Below, piece after piece: positions 38,914 through 50,115 of a stretch of 64,000 nt of DNA (positions within the stretch are counted from its first letter, which is position 1; each line of letters starts with the position of its first letter). Origin of the DNA: Cephalopachus bancanus (Eukaryota; Chordata; Mammalia; Primates; Tarsiidae); NCBI GenBank assembly GCA_027257055.1, contig JAPVLO010000384.1:868001-932000 (forward strand). The letters are read 5' to 3'. The notes under the pieces are model-generated. The model was not told the origin of the DNA and did not search any database. It worked only from the letters and a program-made list of their open reading frames with translations. The position numbers and the translations under genes are program-made.

Positions 38914-39143
38914 CATCAGTGAACTGAATTGTCCCCACATCCAAGGATTGTTCTTCCTCTAGCACTTTGCTGATCAGCTTTTTGAGGTCTACAGCCGTGA
39001 GATAGACTTCTGGTGGCTTGCCCTCCTCGATGGTTTCACGATGAACTTCCTCACTTTCAATTTTGTTGGAATCCAAAGACAGGAGGTCACTTGCACTGTC
39101 TCTCTTAAAGATGGCCGTAAGTTGCATCTCTGTGGAACTGGAA
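38914..39143 (-). CDS. IMPG1: IMPG1 exon, end of first SEA domain and acidic linker
   Basis: This 230-nt exon starts after ctctctacag and ends at GATG|gtcagt. One base completes Gly, 76 codons follow ([28 protein letters not shown], then [14 protein letters not shown] and [16 protein letters not shown]), and a final G begins the next Glu. It supplies the last strands of the first SEA domain and a Glu-rich linker. Compared with my recollection of human, about six residues are missing between IFKR and ASDLL. The donor gtcagt is weaker than the consensus gtaagt. Inverted repeats lie on both sides of this exon (38261-38311 with 39389-39439). Confidence 0.95.
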
Positions 39144-39264
39144 CTGTAGAGAGCAGAGGACACCCGCCCCCCCCAACACAAATCATTTGTTACATGCCTT
39201 GTCAAGAGAGTAACTACTGCTATCAAGCCTCAGGACGGCTTCTGCCTCTTGGCTCATGGTTTCA

Positions 39265-39380
39265 CTTATGGTTTCTTAGGTAAGTGCAAATAATCGATCA
39301 GTTGTTTGGTAGTTTAAATTTAAAACTCTCTAGTCAAAGTCACCAAGTGTCATACAGGCAAACGTTGATTTAGTCAGCTG
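39265..39380 (+). repeat. Inverted repeat arm A1
   Basis: 116 bases, from CTTATGGTTTCTTA to CAGCTG, that match the reverse complement of 40686-40804 over the full length, about four-fifths identical by eye. ACTCTCTAGTCAAAGTCACC is exactly shared. Confidence 0.93.
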
Positions 39381-39388
39381 AAGAAGAG

Positions 39389-39439
39389 TCAGAGGGTGCC
39401 CAAAAGGACCCAGGAGCCTGGAGGTTTTCAGCAGACTCA
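39389..39439 (+). repeat. Inverted repeat arm B2
   Basis: Reverse-complement partner of 38261-38311, starting 9 bases after arm A1. Confidence 0.95.
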
Positions 39440-39462
39440 AAGTCCTTCAAAGAATATCCCAC

Positions 39463-39667
39463 TTTTTTTTTTTTTGAGTTGGAGTCTCACTCTGTCGCAC
39501 AGACTGGAGTGCAGTGGCCGTTCCCGGCCACCCGGCTAATTTTTTGATTTATTGTAGAGATGAGGTCTCGCCTGCCCAGGCGGGTCTCGGACCCGCGGGC
39601 TCAGGCAATCCACTCACTTCAGCCTCCCAAAGGTGCGGGATTACAGGCTGAGCCACCGAGCTCAGTG
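39463..39667 (-). mobile_element. Alu with large internal deletion
   Basis: Antisense Alu flanked by GAATATCCCACTTTT. Most of the right arm is gone: GGCCACC joins directly to CGGCTAATTTTTTG. Confidence 0.95.
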
Positions 39668-40685
39668 AATATCCCACTTTTAAACATTTCAATGTTTACC
39701 ATACATTTGAGAGATTGAAAAAGAATTGACCTATATTTTAGTCCTGAAGTAGATGGCCAGCCGGGAGTTCAGTCCACGTTTAAGAAGGATTGCTAACTGA
39801 ATCAAGCGATCATAGATTTTGGCCAATGAAAGTGTGATTATCAAGAGTTGCTAATATTGACTGATATTTTGAGGGGACCTTATAAGTCATGTTGTGCCGA
39901 TCAGGAAGAAAGATTAATTGCCCTTTTTTTCTACAGATAGTCTCCTTTAGAAAGGTCTATGAGATAGCAATGTAGGGTACAGCAGTGTGACAACTGTATA
40001 CACATGTGGCAACCAAGTCAAAGCTTCAGTTCCTAAGGCTATTTCTCTTCTACTTTTTTTTAAGAAGTATTTTTTAACCAAAAAACAAAACTCTAAATGA
40101 AACATGACAATCTTTTCCCTCCAGCTGCCTTAAAAAAATAGCATCTTAGAAGGAAGGAGTGAGGAAAGCGAAAGGGAGGTGGTACACAGCGGACAATATT
40201 TATCATATTTATTGATTCAATGCCTTTTTTGGTATGTAAAAATGAAACAGGATTCTCTCTGTCTCTGTCCTCAAGAATCAGGTTTTGCCTTTTAGTCATG
40301 TTATAGATCTGTACAGAGGGATGAAGAGGTGTTTTAAAGGTCACAGGAATTGGTAATGTGTGCTCTCGGCAGTTTTTCAGACCACGGAGTCTACAGTTGG
40401 TCATTTTCCTAGTCAATTACAGAGGCAAAAAACTGGAGCCTTATTACTGAGCTCTCTAAGGGATAGTGGGTCCTTTTCCCAGTTCACACTGACCTTGGAG
40501 CCAAGGAGGAAAGTACTTTCTCTGCTTTATTGCAGACTTAGGTAGGTTGCATGCCTGTGTGTGCATTCAAACAGAAAACTTTTTGTTACAAGTGGCATTT
40601 AAGAAGTAGCTAAGGTATGCTTGCATCACAGATGCTTGTTTTTGTGTTTTTCTAATTAGACCTTGAGCTTTTATAGAATCTTTTT
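39668..40685 (-). other. IMPG1: IMPG1 intron, unique part
   Basis: Sequence between the two A arms (apart from the Alu). No transposase, exon or known repeat recognised. Confidence 0.5.
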
Positions 40686-40804
40686 CAGCTGGTCAAGTCA
40701 ATGTTTGCCTGTATGGACACATGGTGACTTTGACTAGAGAGTTTTTTATTTTTAAATTACTGAGCAATCGATTAATTACTTCCACTTACATAAGAAACCA
40801 TAAG
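40686..40804 (-). repeat. Inverted repeat arm A2
   Basis: Reverse-complement partner of 39265-39380, ending TAAGAAACCATAAG. TCA occurs just outside each arm. It lies 110 bases from the microexon. Confidence 0.93.
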
Positions 40805-40913
40805 TCATTGACTTGTCCCAGACATTACGTGTGAAAATCACTTCTACAAAATCATCATCACTTGTGGGGGGGAAGTACACTATATTTCAAAGCATTAAAA
40901 AAAGCCAAATTAC

Positions 40914-40934
40914 CCATCTTTTTCTTTCTTTGGT
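40914..40934 (-). CDS. IMPG1: IMPG1 21-nt microexon (PKKEKD)
   Basis: This 21-nt exon, ACCAAAGAAAGAAAAAGATGG, is described by position and is read as: A completes Arg (AG|A), then codons for P K K E K D, then GG, which starts a Gly completed by the T of the next exon. Donor is gtaatt; acceptor is the AG of gatgaaatgaag. The acceptor has a weak pyrimidine tract, so its use may depend on purine-rich enhancer sequence within the exon. Human IMPG1 has PKKEKDG at this junction by memory, and phases on both sides fit only with this exon included. It encodes a lysine-rich turn in the first SEA domain. Confidence 0.88.
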
Positions 40935-41317
40935 CTTCATTTCATCAGGCACAATGGTAACATGCAAAGGAGAAAGAATTTTAAGGACATTTATTGAGAC
41001 AGTCAACGAATTATTTCATATACCAAAGAAAAAAGAGTTTGTTTCATTGTCTCCTATATTTGCCCAGAGCTTCAAAGGAACCAGATAAGCTGCCATCAGA
41101 ATGCGATTGGGATCCTGAGAATCACAAAAATCCCAGGAAGCAAACATCACTGTATACTTCTGATTAGGATTCCAGCCTTAGTTCATAGGTTATATGTACC
41201 TTTGGTCTTCTTCTTAAACTCCTTAATTTCCTCATAGTTCTCCTAAAGAGGTTGAAAATATATCCCACGCATCTTACTTTTTGGCTGGTACTGTTGCCAG
41301 GACAGTTTAAAAAAGTA

Positions 41318-41890
41318 CAAGGGGGTACCCCCCGAAAAAACCCAGAATCTATTTTTGAAAAATTGTATATTATTTTTACACTTTTAAACTTCAGTCACTT
41401 TCTCTTTGATGCAATGCATTTATCGAGGTGTGCTTTTTCCACTGCCCCAAACAGTTTCTGAACTTGTCAATGGTGATGTCTTTCAGTGCTTTTGCATTTT
41501 ATTTCACCTCTTACACATCAGCCAAACATTTCCCTTTGAGGACTTTTTTTCATCCAGGGAAACAAACAAACAAACAACATGTGGCTCAGGGTGAGATCGG
41601 GTGAATAGGGAGCGTGGTGCTTGGGAGTCATGCCATTTTTGGCCAAACACTGCTGAACGCTCAGTGTGGTGTGGGTTGGTGTGCGTGTAAATCACCCATC
41701 ATGAAATGGGCATCAGAAGAACCCCCCCCCAAAATTACTGAAGCTGAATGCAGTCGCAGCTTCTTTCAAAAATGCTAGCTGGTACACTGATGCTCATGGG
41801 TTCTTAGAACACCTACCCAATGGGGAAACCTGTACTACAAACGGGTTCATCCTCCAAAAGATAATTCTGGGTTTTTCCAGTCCCCTCTCG
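41318..41890 (-). mobile_element. Mariner element, internally deleted
   Basis: Ends are inverted repeats sharing AAAAACCCAGAAT and a TAC(A/G)AGnGGGG block, each flanked by TA. The minus strand still reads transposase C-terminal text, LSVQQ then AKNGMTPKHHAPYSPDLT and SSKGK, with the YSPDL motif of mariner enzymes. Stops and frameshifts are present. At 573 bases it is less than half the usual 1.3 kb, with the N-terminal part missing. Confidence 0.85.
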
Positions 41891-42129
41891 TATTTTGTAA
41901 ATGAACTTCTCCCTTCCTGAATGGTATTACATGATTAGCTTATTCTTGAAGATAATTTATCTGAGTCCAAACCCTGGGACTGGCATTTTGTTGATTGATT
42001 ATTTTTTGATTTGCTGTCATCAGAAAGATTTGAAGGATCGGTCCAATTCACCATGAGATAGGTTTGCAAGAAAAACAAATACCTATTTACTGAGTGGATC
42101 GTCTGCATTCTCATTTAATCTTTTCTTTC

Positions 42130-42535
<406 letters not shown>

Positions 42536-42810
42536 CCCTGCCTGCTGGTGCCCGCAAAATGGTCCTTTGATCACCAGACCGATGAACACATTCTGGACTT
42601 TTTGGGGCATATGCATGAGTTTGGTTTAGAAGCCATATCCAGCCTTTTCTCTTTGCATTTCAAATGACAGTTGCTGACAAAGAAACTCTAGGCATGTGAT
42701 GGGATTAGTGCCTGTGCTCTTTCCTCCTAGACCATGAACTTCTCTAACTTTTATCCCCTGATGCAATGTGGCTGAAATGTACATGCTACAGGCATGCTAA
42801 AACTTTCCCT

Positions 42811-43106
42811 TTTTTTTTTTTTTTTTTTTTTTGAGTTGGAGTCTCACTCTGTCGCCCAGACTGGAGTGCAGTGGCCACTCCTGGCCACTGCAGCCTCGAC
42901 CTGCTGGGTTCCGACGATCCTTCCGCCTCAGCCTTCCAAGTAGCTGGAACTACAGGCACGCGCTACCACGCCTGGCTAATTTTTTGATTTATTGTAGAGA
43001 TGAGATCTCGCCTGCCCAGGCGGGTCTCGAACCCGCGGGCTCAGGCAATTCGTTCACCTCAGCCTCCCAAAGGCAGGGGATTACAGGCTGAGCCACCGAG
43101 CCCGGC
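42811..43106 (-). mobile_element. Alu, youngest type
   Basis: Antisense dimer with a tail of about 22 T's and AAACTTTCC flanks on both sides. Confidence 0.96.
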
Positions 43107-43284
43107 AAACTTTCCTTTTTTTGAAGGCAAGGAAGCATCTATGACTAACCAGCACTGCTCTGTGTGGAGGGACTTCCTTCACTAACAGCCAGACATTACC
43201 TCTGCTTCTTGATTGATTTTAGCTAGTTTATAAGTCATGAAGCTCCAGAGAGAGACCAGGCTTCCTGGCCAAGACCCTCATCCT

Positions 43285-43745
43285 GCTAATTAAAAAAAAG
43301 CTTTATTGAGGTATCGTTACCATAAACAAACCGAACATTTTAAGGAATACAATTTGATAAGTGCCACTATACACCTGTGAAGCCATTACCATTGCCACAA
43401 TCAAGATACTGAGTCACCCGACTCATGTCTCTTGCAATTTTTCCCATCCACCTTACTAAGCAATGACTGATCTGTTTGCTGTCACTATTGATTAGTTTGC
43501 ATTTTCTAGAATTTATTATACATGGGATAATGTAATTTTGTTTGATGTCTTTCACTCAACTTGTTTTGCTTTGAGTTGCATTCATATTGTATATTCTGAC
43601 AGTTCACTCCTTTATTGAGAATAGTCTACAGCAAGACTATGCTACAATTTGTCTATTGTCCCATTGATGGACACTTGGGATGCCTCTAGGTCTTGGTGAT
43701 TACAGATAAAGTGGCGATGAATATTTGTACACAAGAAGTTGAAGG
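43285..43745 (-). mobile_element. Old L1M 3' fragment
   Basis: TTTATTGAGGTATCGTTACC, ACAATTTGATAAGTGCCAC and CACAATCAAGATACTGAG are typical of antisense L1M 3' ends. Confidence 0.75.
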
Positions 43746-44814
43746 CATATGCTCTTCAACTAAACTAAATGACTGCTAATAGCTTTCCACGTAGTTTTCT
43801 ACATGTACTGTAAGAGATAAAGCAGTTTTAAGGTGGACTTTCTACCGCTCATCCTAATAGTTGTAGAAACAATGAATGTCCTCACTACTTCCAGTTGTGT
43901 TAGGAGAATCACATTAGGTCACTGATACAAAAGCACTTGTTCAATTGTGGATCAACCTTTATACAAATGAGGAAAGGAAATGGTCCTGGGAGACTTATAG
44001 GGTTTTTGATTTTCTGTGGGGATCTGGCCTCATAAGAAAGCAATTTCCTTTGCAACAAATTTTCTTTACAATAGTCTGAGCATTGCTGTTAATGATTACA
44101 AGCATGCCCCTCTCATAAGCATATTGTGTATTGTATTCAGGGCCCAAAGTATTTTCTGTGCATGGAGTCTTCATGGTATAATAAAAATCATTGGAAAAAT
44201 GTGATCAAACTTACTTGATAAGCATCTTTGGCAGAAATAAGAATAAATCCTTACAGAGGTAAACACTTGGGAAAGATTCAGCTTCAAGGGATATATCTTT
44301 AACATTTTTACCTTGAAAATTCATTACCTAACATTTTGGTCTTCTAGAATAGATTTTTTTTTAAGATTAGCTTTTCATTTGTCAAGAGAAGGGGATAATG
44401 AGCATTTGAATATTCACCAAGAGAAAGATTCCCATCATTTCCTCCAGGTTTAAATTAAAAACTCTTTCTTCAGTTGCTGTGGTGTATCCAGAAGGCCTTT
44501 CCATCTATGCAGAGTGTTTTCCCATCAATTTCTATTTGCTTCTAATCCATCTGATTTCACCTAAAATACTACAGAGCAGCATCTCAGAATAAAGAAAAAC
44601 GAGGTTGTTCTGATAAATGTTAAGGGTTTCACCTTTTATAACTTCTACTTTCAATACTTGCTTTCTCTGGAGTGATGCAAACCAGAGGGGCCTGATGGCT
44701 CTGGAAGAAATGAACCAGGAGTCCCTTCTGCCTTAAGGCAGGAGACAGGGAGGAAGCCAGGAAGACTCTGCCGAGGCCAGCTCCCTGGTTTACAAGGCTC
44801 CTTCAGGGCTGATA
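43746..44814 (-). other. IMPG1: IMPG1 intron, unique part
   Basis: AT-rich; nothing recognised. Confidence 0.45.
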
Positions 44815-45445
44815 GGTGCCCAGAGAAAAAAGAACGCTTCTACACTGCTGGTGGGAATGCAGACTAGAACTACCTCTTTGGAAGACAGTGTGGCAATTTC
44901 TGAAAAAACTAGAAATTGATCTTCCATATGACCCAGCAATTCCCCTGTTGGGGATATACCTGGAGGAACTCAAATTATTCTACAAAAAAGATACCTGCAC
45001 ACGCATGTTTGTTGCAGCTCTATTCACAATAACAAAAACACAGAACCAACCATGTTGCCCATCGAAGCTGGACAGGATTAAAAAAAATGTGGTACATATG
45101 CACAATGGAATATTACACAGCCGTAAAGAGGGACAAATATATGGATTTTGTAGCAACTTGGATGGTTTTGGAGTCGATCATACTCAGTGATTTATCACAG
45201 AAACAAATAACTGAGTTCCATGTGTTCTCACTCATAAGGTGACCTTGAACAATTATAATGCTATAAGAAAGTGATTGGCAGTAGTGGAAAACGGTCAGGG
45301 GAAGCGGGGGTGGGACTGGCAGTTGGGGGAAACTGTTAGGGGAGGAAGGGGCATACCACATCAACAAGGGTATCTGCATGATCAATGTTTGTATACCTAA
45401 CCCTGAATTGTACCCCCACATCTTTATAATAAAAATTAAAAAAAT
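44815..45445 (+). mobile_element. 5'-truncated L1
   Basis: A sense ORF2 end with about 124 open codons (44816-45190), then 3'UTR and the tail CCTAACCCTGAATTGTACCC. It is one of the better preserved copies. Confidence 0.92.
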
Positions 45446-46195
45446 ACCATGCTATGACCTACCTGTAAATGTTTTGAATTATGAAAACTTAAAGATGTAA
45501 AAATTCTTGCTAAAAAGCATGAACCCACAAGAGTGTGTTGGTAGGCTCATGGGGACAGGCCAAAGCCGTGGGAACAAAACCAAACCCACGTTAGTATGAT
45601 ACTACCTTACGGTCTTATTTCTTTTATTTAAAATGGTAATCCAGTAATTTTTGAGTGGTAATGTACTACTATGGCTCAGACATCAAAATGATATAAAAGG
45701 TATGTTTTGGGAAGTCTTGTTTCCTCTCCTGTCTCTGTTCACCTAATTTTTTCAAACCCCTATACCCAAGGGGTCGCTTTTTATTAAGTTCACCAGGCTT
45801 TCTTGGGCAATGCGGTTTAAATAATGATGATATTTGGCATTCTGTAGGAAACTAGGCAATCAGACACCAAGGCAGTTAATCGCTCCTTTTTTGAATCTGT
45901 CTCACTGAGGTGTTTTCCTAAAAAGTTCATTGCTAACAATATTGCCAGGACAGCAGCTGAGTGCTCTATAGAGAGAACAGCCGGAAGGAAGAAACACAAT
46001 TCCTGTGTCACCCCTTTAGAATCACCTGGAGTCATGTTCTAATTAGACAATTCCTTTATCTGAAATGTATTCAGTTTCCAAGATTTGGCTGTGCTGAACC
46101 AGTAGGTAAAAAAGGACCTTATCATCCTCATGACATTGCTTTTAAAAGAGAGAAAGTAATTTAAAAATTGAGAAGAATCCAATTCTCATACTTAC
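45446..46195 (-). other. IMPG1: IMPG1 intron, unique part
   Basis: No repeat or extra exon recognised before the donor of exon 46196-46254. Confidence 0.5.
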
Positions 46196-46254
46196 CTAAA
46201 TCCTAACACATGGATTTTTTTGAATCCTGGAAGTTTCTTGAGTACCTTTTGTAT
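46196..46254 (-). CDS. IMPG1: IMPG1 exon, SEA domain core (KKLPGFKKIHVLGF)
   Basis: This 59-nt exon lies between the acceptor agatac preceded by ctgcag and the donor TTTAG|gtaag. It encodes IQKVLKKLPGFKKIHVLGF plus the first two bases of an Arg codon that the microexon at 40914-40934 completes. It forms the loop and strand in the middle of the first SEA domain, and its run of basic residues is conserved with human (MQKIFKKLPG from memory). The exon is too short for ordinary ORF calling and was found by its peptide and phase. Confidence 0.93.
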
Positions 46255-46623
46255 CTGCAGAGAGAAAGAAATTTATAAAATACTGCTTGGTTCTGCTGTG
46301 ACAAATCTTTCCTAACTGAAAAAGTCTAAACACATTTGTTGAATAGGGGAAACACTGAAAATGGAAAACGATATGTGAGACCAATCTCTTTGTTCTCAGT
46401 CATTTCTGAAAATCGGAGGAAAATATTTTACTATTTATTTAAAGCCGCCCTTGGGTAGATCTGACCTGCTTTGGTGGTCACTTTATTACATAAACTACGA
46501 AGCAGTTTAAGGTAATATTAGGAGGAAAATTTTTTTACGTATAAGATTTTCACTTAGGCAATTAGAATAACATTTTCTGACTCTAGTTAACTCTCATATT
46601 TTCTGAATTAATAATATGGCTTG

Positions 46624-46916
46624 AGCCGGGCTCGGTGGCTCAGCCTGTAATCCCGCGCCTTTGGGAGGCTGAGGTGAGTGAATTGCCTGAGCCCGCGGGT
46701 TCGAGACCCGCCTGGGCAGCGAGACCTCATCTCTACAATAAATCAAAAAATCAGCCGGGCGTGGTAGCGCGTGCCTGTAATTCCGGCTACTTGGAAGGCT
46801 GAGGCGGAAGGATCGCCCAAGCCCAGCAGGTCGAGGCTGCGGTGGCCGGGAGCGGCCACTGCACTCCAGTCTGGGCGACAGAGTGAGACTCCAACTCCAA
46901 CTCCAAAAAAAAAAAA
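46624..46916 (+). mobile_element. Alu, youngest type
   Basis: Sense dimer nearly identical to the family consensus, flanked by AATAATATGGCTTG. The 3' end has CCAACT duplicated before the poly-A. Confidence 0.97.
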
Positions 46917-48060
46917 TAATATGGCTTGGAAATTCTCTAACCTGAAAGGGATTATTAAATCCAAAATGGATGCGGGGCTCACATAAATTGCTAGAAATAG
47001 ATTAGTCTGTGCTCTTCGATTCATGGGGACTTCACAATCAATCTTCTTCGTTAATTGACCTTGCTCATGAGGCCTGTTGTCGGAATGTTTTATAGTTGCC
47101 ATACCCAACTCCTCCTCTGTCCGCCACAGTCTGGATTCTGCCCTGGGCTTCACCCAGGAAGGAGGGTTTTCTCCAGGCCTCTGTCTCTCCAGTTCTCTCT
47201 AAATCCAGTGGCATTTTCTGTTCCTGCTCTCTTTCTTGGCTATCTTTCAGTCTCTGTGACCACTCTGGCAGTCTTCCTTTCTCCCTCCTGTTCCTGTCTT
47301 CACTCTCCTGTAAACATACGGAGTCTGTGCCTTTCCACCTCAGCCTCCTTGCCACCTCACCCCTCCTTTCATTTCATTAGCTCGACGGTAGACACCCTGT
47401 GCTTGGCCCTCGGGACACTGACACGTGGGTTGGCACTGCCCCATCCAGCTTTCCTATGAGAAGCCTGGAAGGCAGACAAGACCGAGAGGAAGGAGTGGGG
47501 GTTAGTAGGGATGCTGGGGGGTGGTGGGGTGGGAAGCAAAGCCTGGTGAAAGGTGAGGCTGAACGGGTGACACTCGGCCCTGTTGTCTCCTTCCTGTCCC
47601 TCTCGCTGGGGGAATCTCAGTTTCTCCTGCGGATTTGGTGATCACCTGAGACTCAGCTTTGAGCTCTCCACTCGAATAACCCAACAATGGACACGAACTC
47701 AATCTGCCTGAACCAGAGACTTTCTCTCTCTCACATCTGCCTTTCACCCTGGCCTGTCTATGCAGGCGAGGTCATGAGTCCTGTAGCCTTCTAACCGGAA
47801 AGCCCAGGTCCCTAGATCCCTCCCTCTGTGTCCCTCCATGCAGCCTTCAACATCTGTTGGTTCAAACTCCACAATGTCTTGCTTCCACTACGTTTTTCCA
47901 ATTCTCAGGGACAGTGTGCCCTTCCCATATGCCCTCCGAGATGGCCAAAATGGGTTTGTGTGTTTGTGTGGGAATGAGAAGCAATGGTCTTCTGGGTGTG
48001 TTAGGACGGGGGCGGGAGGCGATGTTAATTGCTCTGTTAATTCATTATCAACTGCTCTTT
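46917..48060 (-). other. IMPG1: IMPG1 intron, unique part
   Basis: GC-richer than its neighbours, with pyrimidine tracts at 47100-47350. No exon supported. Confidence 0.45.
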
Positions 48061-48063
48061 GCT

Positions 48064-48094
48064 AAAACAACAACAACAACAACAACAACAAAAA
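48064..48094 (+). repeat. (AAC)n microsatellite
   Basis: About 9 AAC units. Confidence 0.9.
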
Positions 48095-48260
48095 CCCTTG
48101 CTGGGCTGCACTGCCTGGTGAATGAAGCCCAACTCTTTAGAATGGCAACAAGACCCTCCAGGATCTTGACACCATGCCCTCTCCCCAAATACCTTACCAC
48201 TCACACCTCCTGCCACCATTATCCGCTTTGCCAATATCGTGTCCTTTAGTGATACTAAAC
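48095..48260 (+). mobile_element. L2 fragment
   Basis: GCCCAACTCTTTAGAATGGC then CTCCAGGATCTTGACACC is recognisable L2 mid/3' sequence. Confidence 0.6.
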
Positions 48261-49630
48261 TGACTTCTGTCCCTTTTCACACTTCTGTTTCTCCAGGTGG
48301 CTACGAATTATTCTCTCTTATCCAAGGTGCATTTTCCCCACTTTCTGCTTACTGAGCTGCCCCTCCCCCACACCCATTGTCAAAGCCACCTTGAACATCT
48401 GGACTAAAAAAGCATTTGTAGAGCCCCAAAGTCAGGCTCGGTGATGTCTTCTCTCAGTAGAACCTATGACAGCATGCCCCATAAGAGTTGAGGCACAGGC
48501 CAGTTTCTCTCACGGAGATAATGATTCTCCTTGGCCTCGGGGGTGGTGTCTTGTTTCCCCTTCCCATCTCCCTTCCTCCTCGTGTCCACCTGCTGGCCAT
48601 CCATGCAGGTATTCGGCGCGTTTGGTTTAATCGAGTTGAGTGCACCTCATCATTCTCTAAACTTATCAGCGTTCCACCATGTTGTCACCACGTCAAATAT
48701 TACTGCCAATTCTACGACGGCCACGCTAAGGACCGGAGCTGCCATGCAAGACAATCCCAATATCGCTTGTATTGGGCTTTGAAGGCCGTCATGGACTTCC
48801 CCCCGCCCCAGCAGACCGATTGGCCTTCTGATTATATTTTTGCTCACTGCTATTAAAAGTAGTTTTTATATGCTAAACCCAGAGCAACCACAGTGGTAAA
48901 AGCGGTTCAGCTTTTGAGTGATGAGGAGATATTTCTGTAGGCCTGGGTTTAAATACCCGTTCAACTCCATTCTAACTGCTCTAACGCTTGCTCTCTCTAA
49001 AGGGTGATCTCCTCAGCCCCCAAAGGATAATGATGACAACCCACGAGTAACACCTGCTGTCACAGAACTGGGCAGGGTTGGTGATGCCATCTCACCGACT
49101 TGCTTGTTCTCTCCCTCTCCTGTGGGACCATGAACTCCTGAGGTCACAGTTTTATTGCCCTAGTGGCCTCACAGCGTGAGCCTGCAAAGGGCAGAGTGGG
49201 CCCTTAATCTGTTGGTTTTGAAAGACTCAGTGGAGGGAGGCATGATGGGGATCCCTGTAGAGGTCACGGGCAGGAAGCCCAGGTGGTAAGTTTTGTGCCT
49301 TCACCCACACCCTGCCAATGGGCCCAACAGAGAAGACCTAGGAGGCTGGGTTCGGCAGAGCCAGTCTGTTCTGGGACAGTCAGGAAGGGCTGTGAATATG
49401 CTTCAGGTCTGCTCTGGCCTCCTGGGACAAACAGCTCTAGGCCACAGGGAATCTGTCACGCCGCCCCAGTAACAGAACCGGGGAATGAACGTTTAAAGGT
49501 GAGCTGCAGACCCTGAATCATCCCTCTTTCTCGTCCAGGATCCCAGAGATGCTGTTCTGTGTGTGGAAATAGTTGATCAAGCACAGAACTGGTCCTGCGA
49601 CTTCATAGCTGCATGGGTGCCATTCCAGGA
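48261..49630 (-). other. IMPG1: IMPG1 intron, unique part
   Basis: No clear repeats. 48890-48985 has a faint MIR-like stretch. No exon supported. Confidence 0.4.
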
Positions 49631-49632
49631 GA

Positions 49633-49698
49633 CCTGTCCAGCTGGTTTATTTGTTTGTTTCCATTCCTGTCCAGCTGATTTATTTGTTTGTTTCCATG
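49633..49698 (+). repeat. 33-bp tandem duplication
   Basis: Two copies (49633-49665, 49666-49698) of a unit with CCTGTCCAGCTG and TTTATTTGTTTGTTTCCAT, differing at one internal base and the last base. Each holds an E-box CAGCTG and a forkhead-like TATTTGTTTG. Confidence 0.95.
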
Positions 49699-49769
49699 CC
49701 CTCTTTGCAGACCTGTTTGCAGTTGATTAAGAATCAGCTTCACTTAGGGGAGTGAGGCAGGCATCTAGG

Positions 49770-50115
49770 GAGGGGATGCAAAAGCCTCAGTTAATTCTGC
49801 TGAATAATCTTCTGGGGACCTTCTAACCATGGCGCACTAACCACTAAATTGCTAATTAAGTGCCCAGTTAACCTTATTAATAATGCCAAACACTCGGGCC
49901 TTCCGATTCTGCCGGAATGTGTGCTAACGGGCTGGAAAAGGCAGAGCATTGTGTTCTCACGAATGTTTGCACAGGAGAAAGCATTCAGACAACAGCTAAG
50001 TGATTCCTCTCGACATCTGTATTAAATTGCTCGTTAGGTTTATTGCGGAAATCAATTTACCGCAGAGCACCGTTCATTAATTCCTGATGAGGTCCGAATG
50101 GCTGTGTTAATGGAG
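49770..50115. promoter_or_regulatory. Candidate intronic cis-element rich in TAAT cores
   Basis: Repeat-free sequence with TTAATTC (about 49791), GCTAATTAAG (49851), TTATTAATAATG (49874), CATTAATTCC (about 50085) and GTTAATGG (about 50106). TAATTA-type sites bind retinal homeodomain factors in general. Function is inferred only; no conservation data were available. Confidence 0.35.

Noticed and set aside
41200..41242. Pseudo-exon on the minus strand with a good pyrimidine tract and gtacat donor, containing ACCAAAG like the microexon
   Set aside because: 43 nt breaks the IMPG1 frame, and the peptide does not match; 40914-40934 fits phase and sequence.
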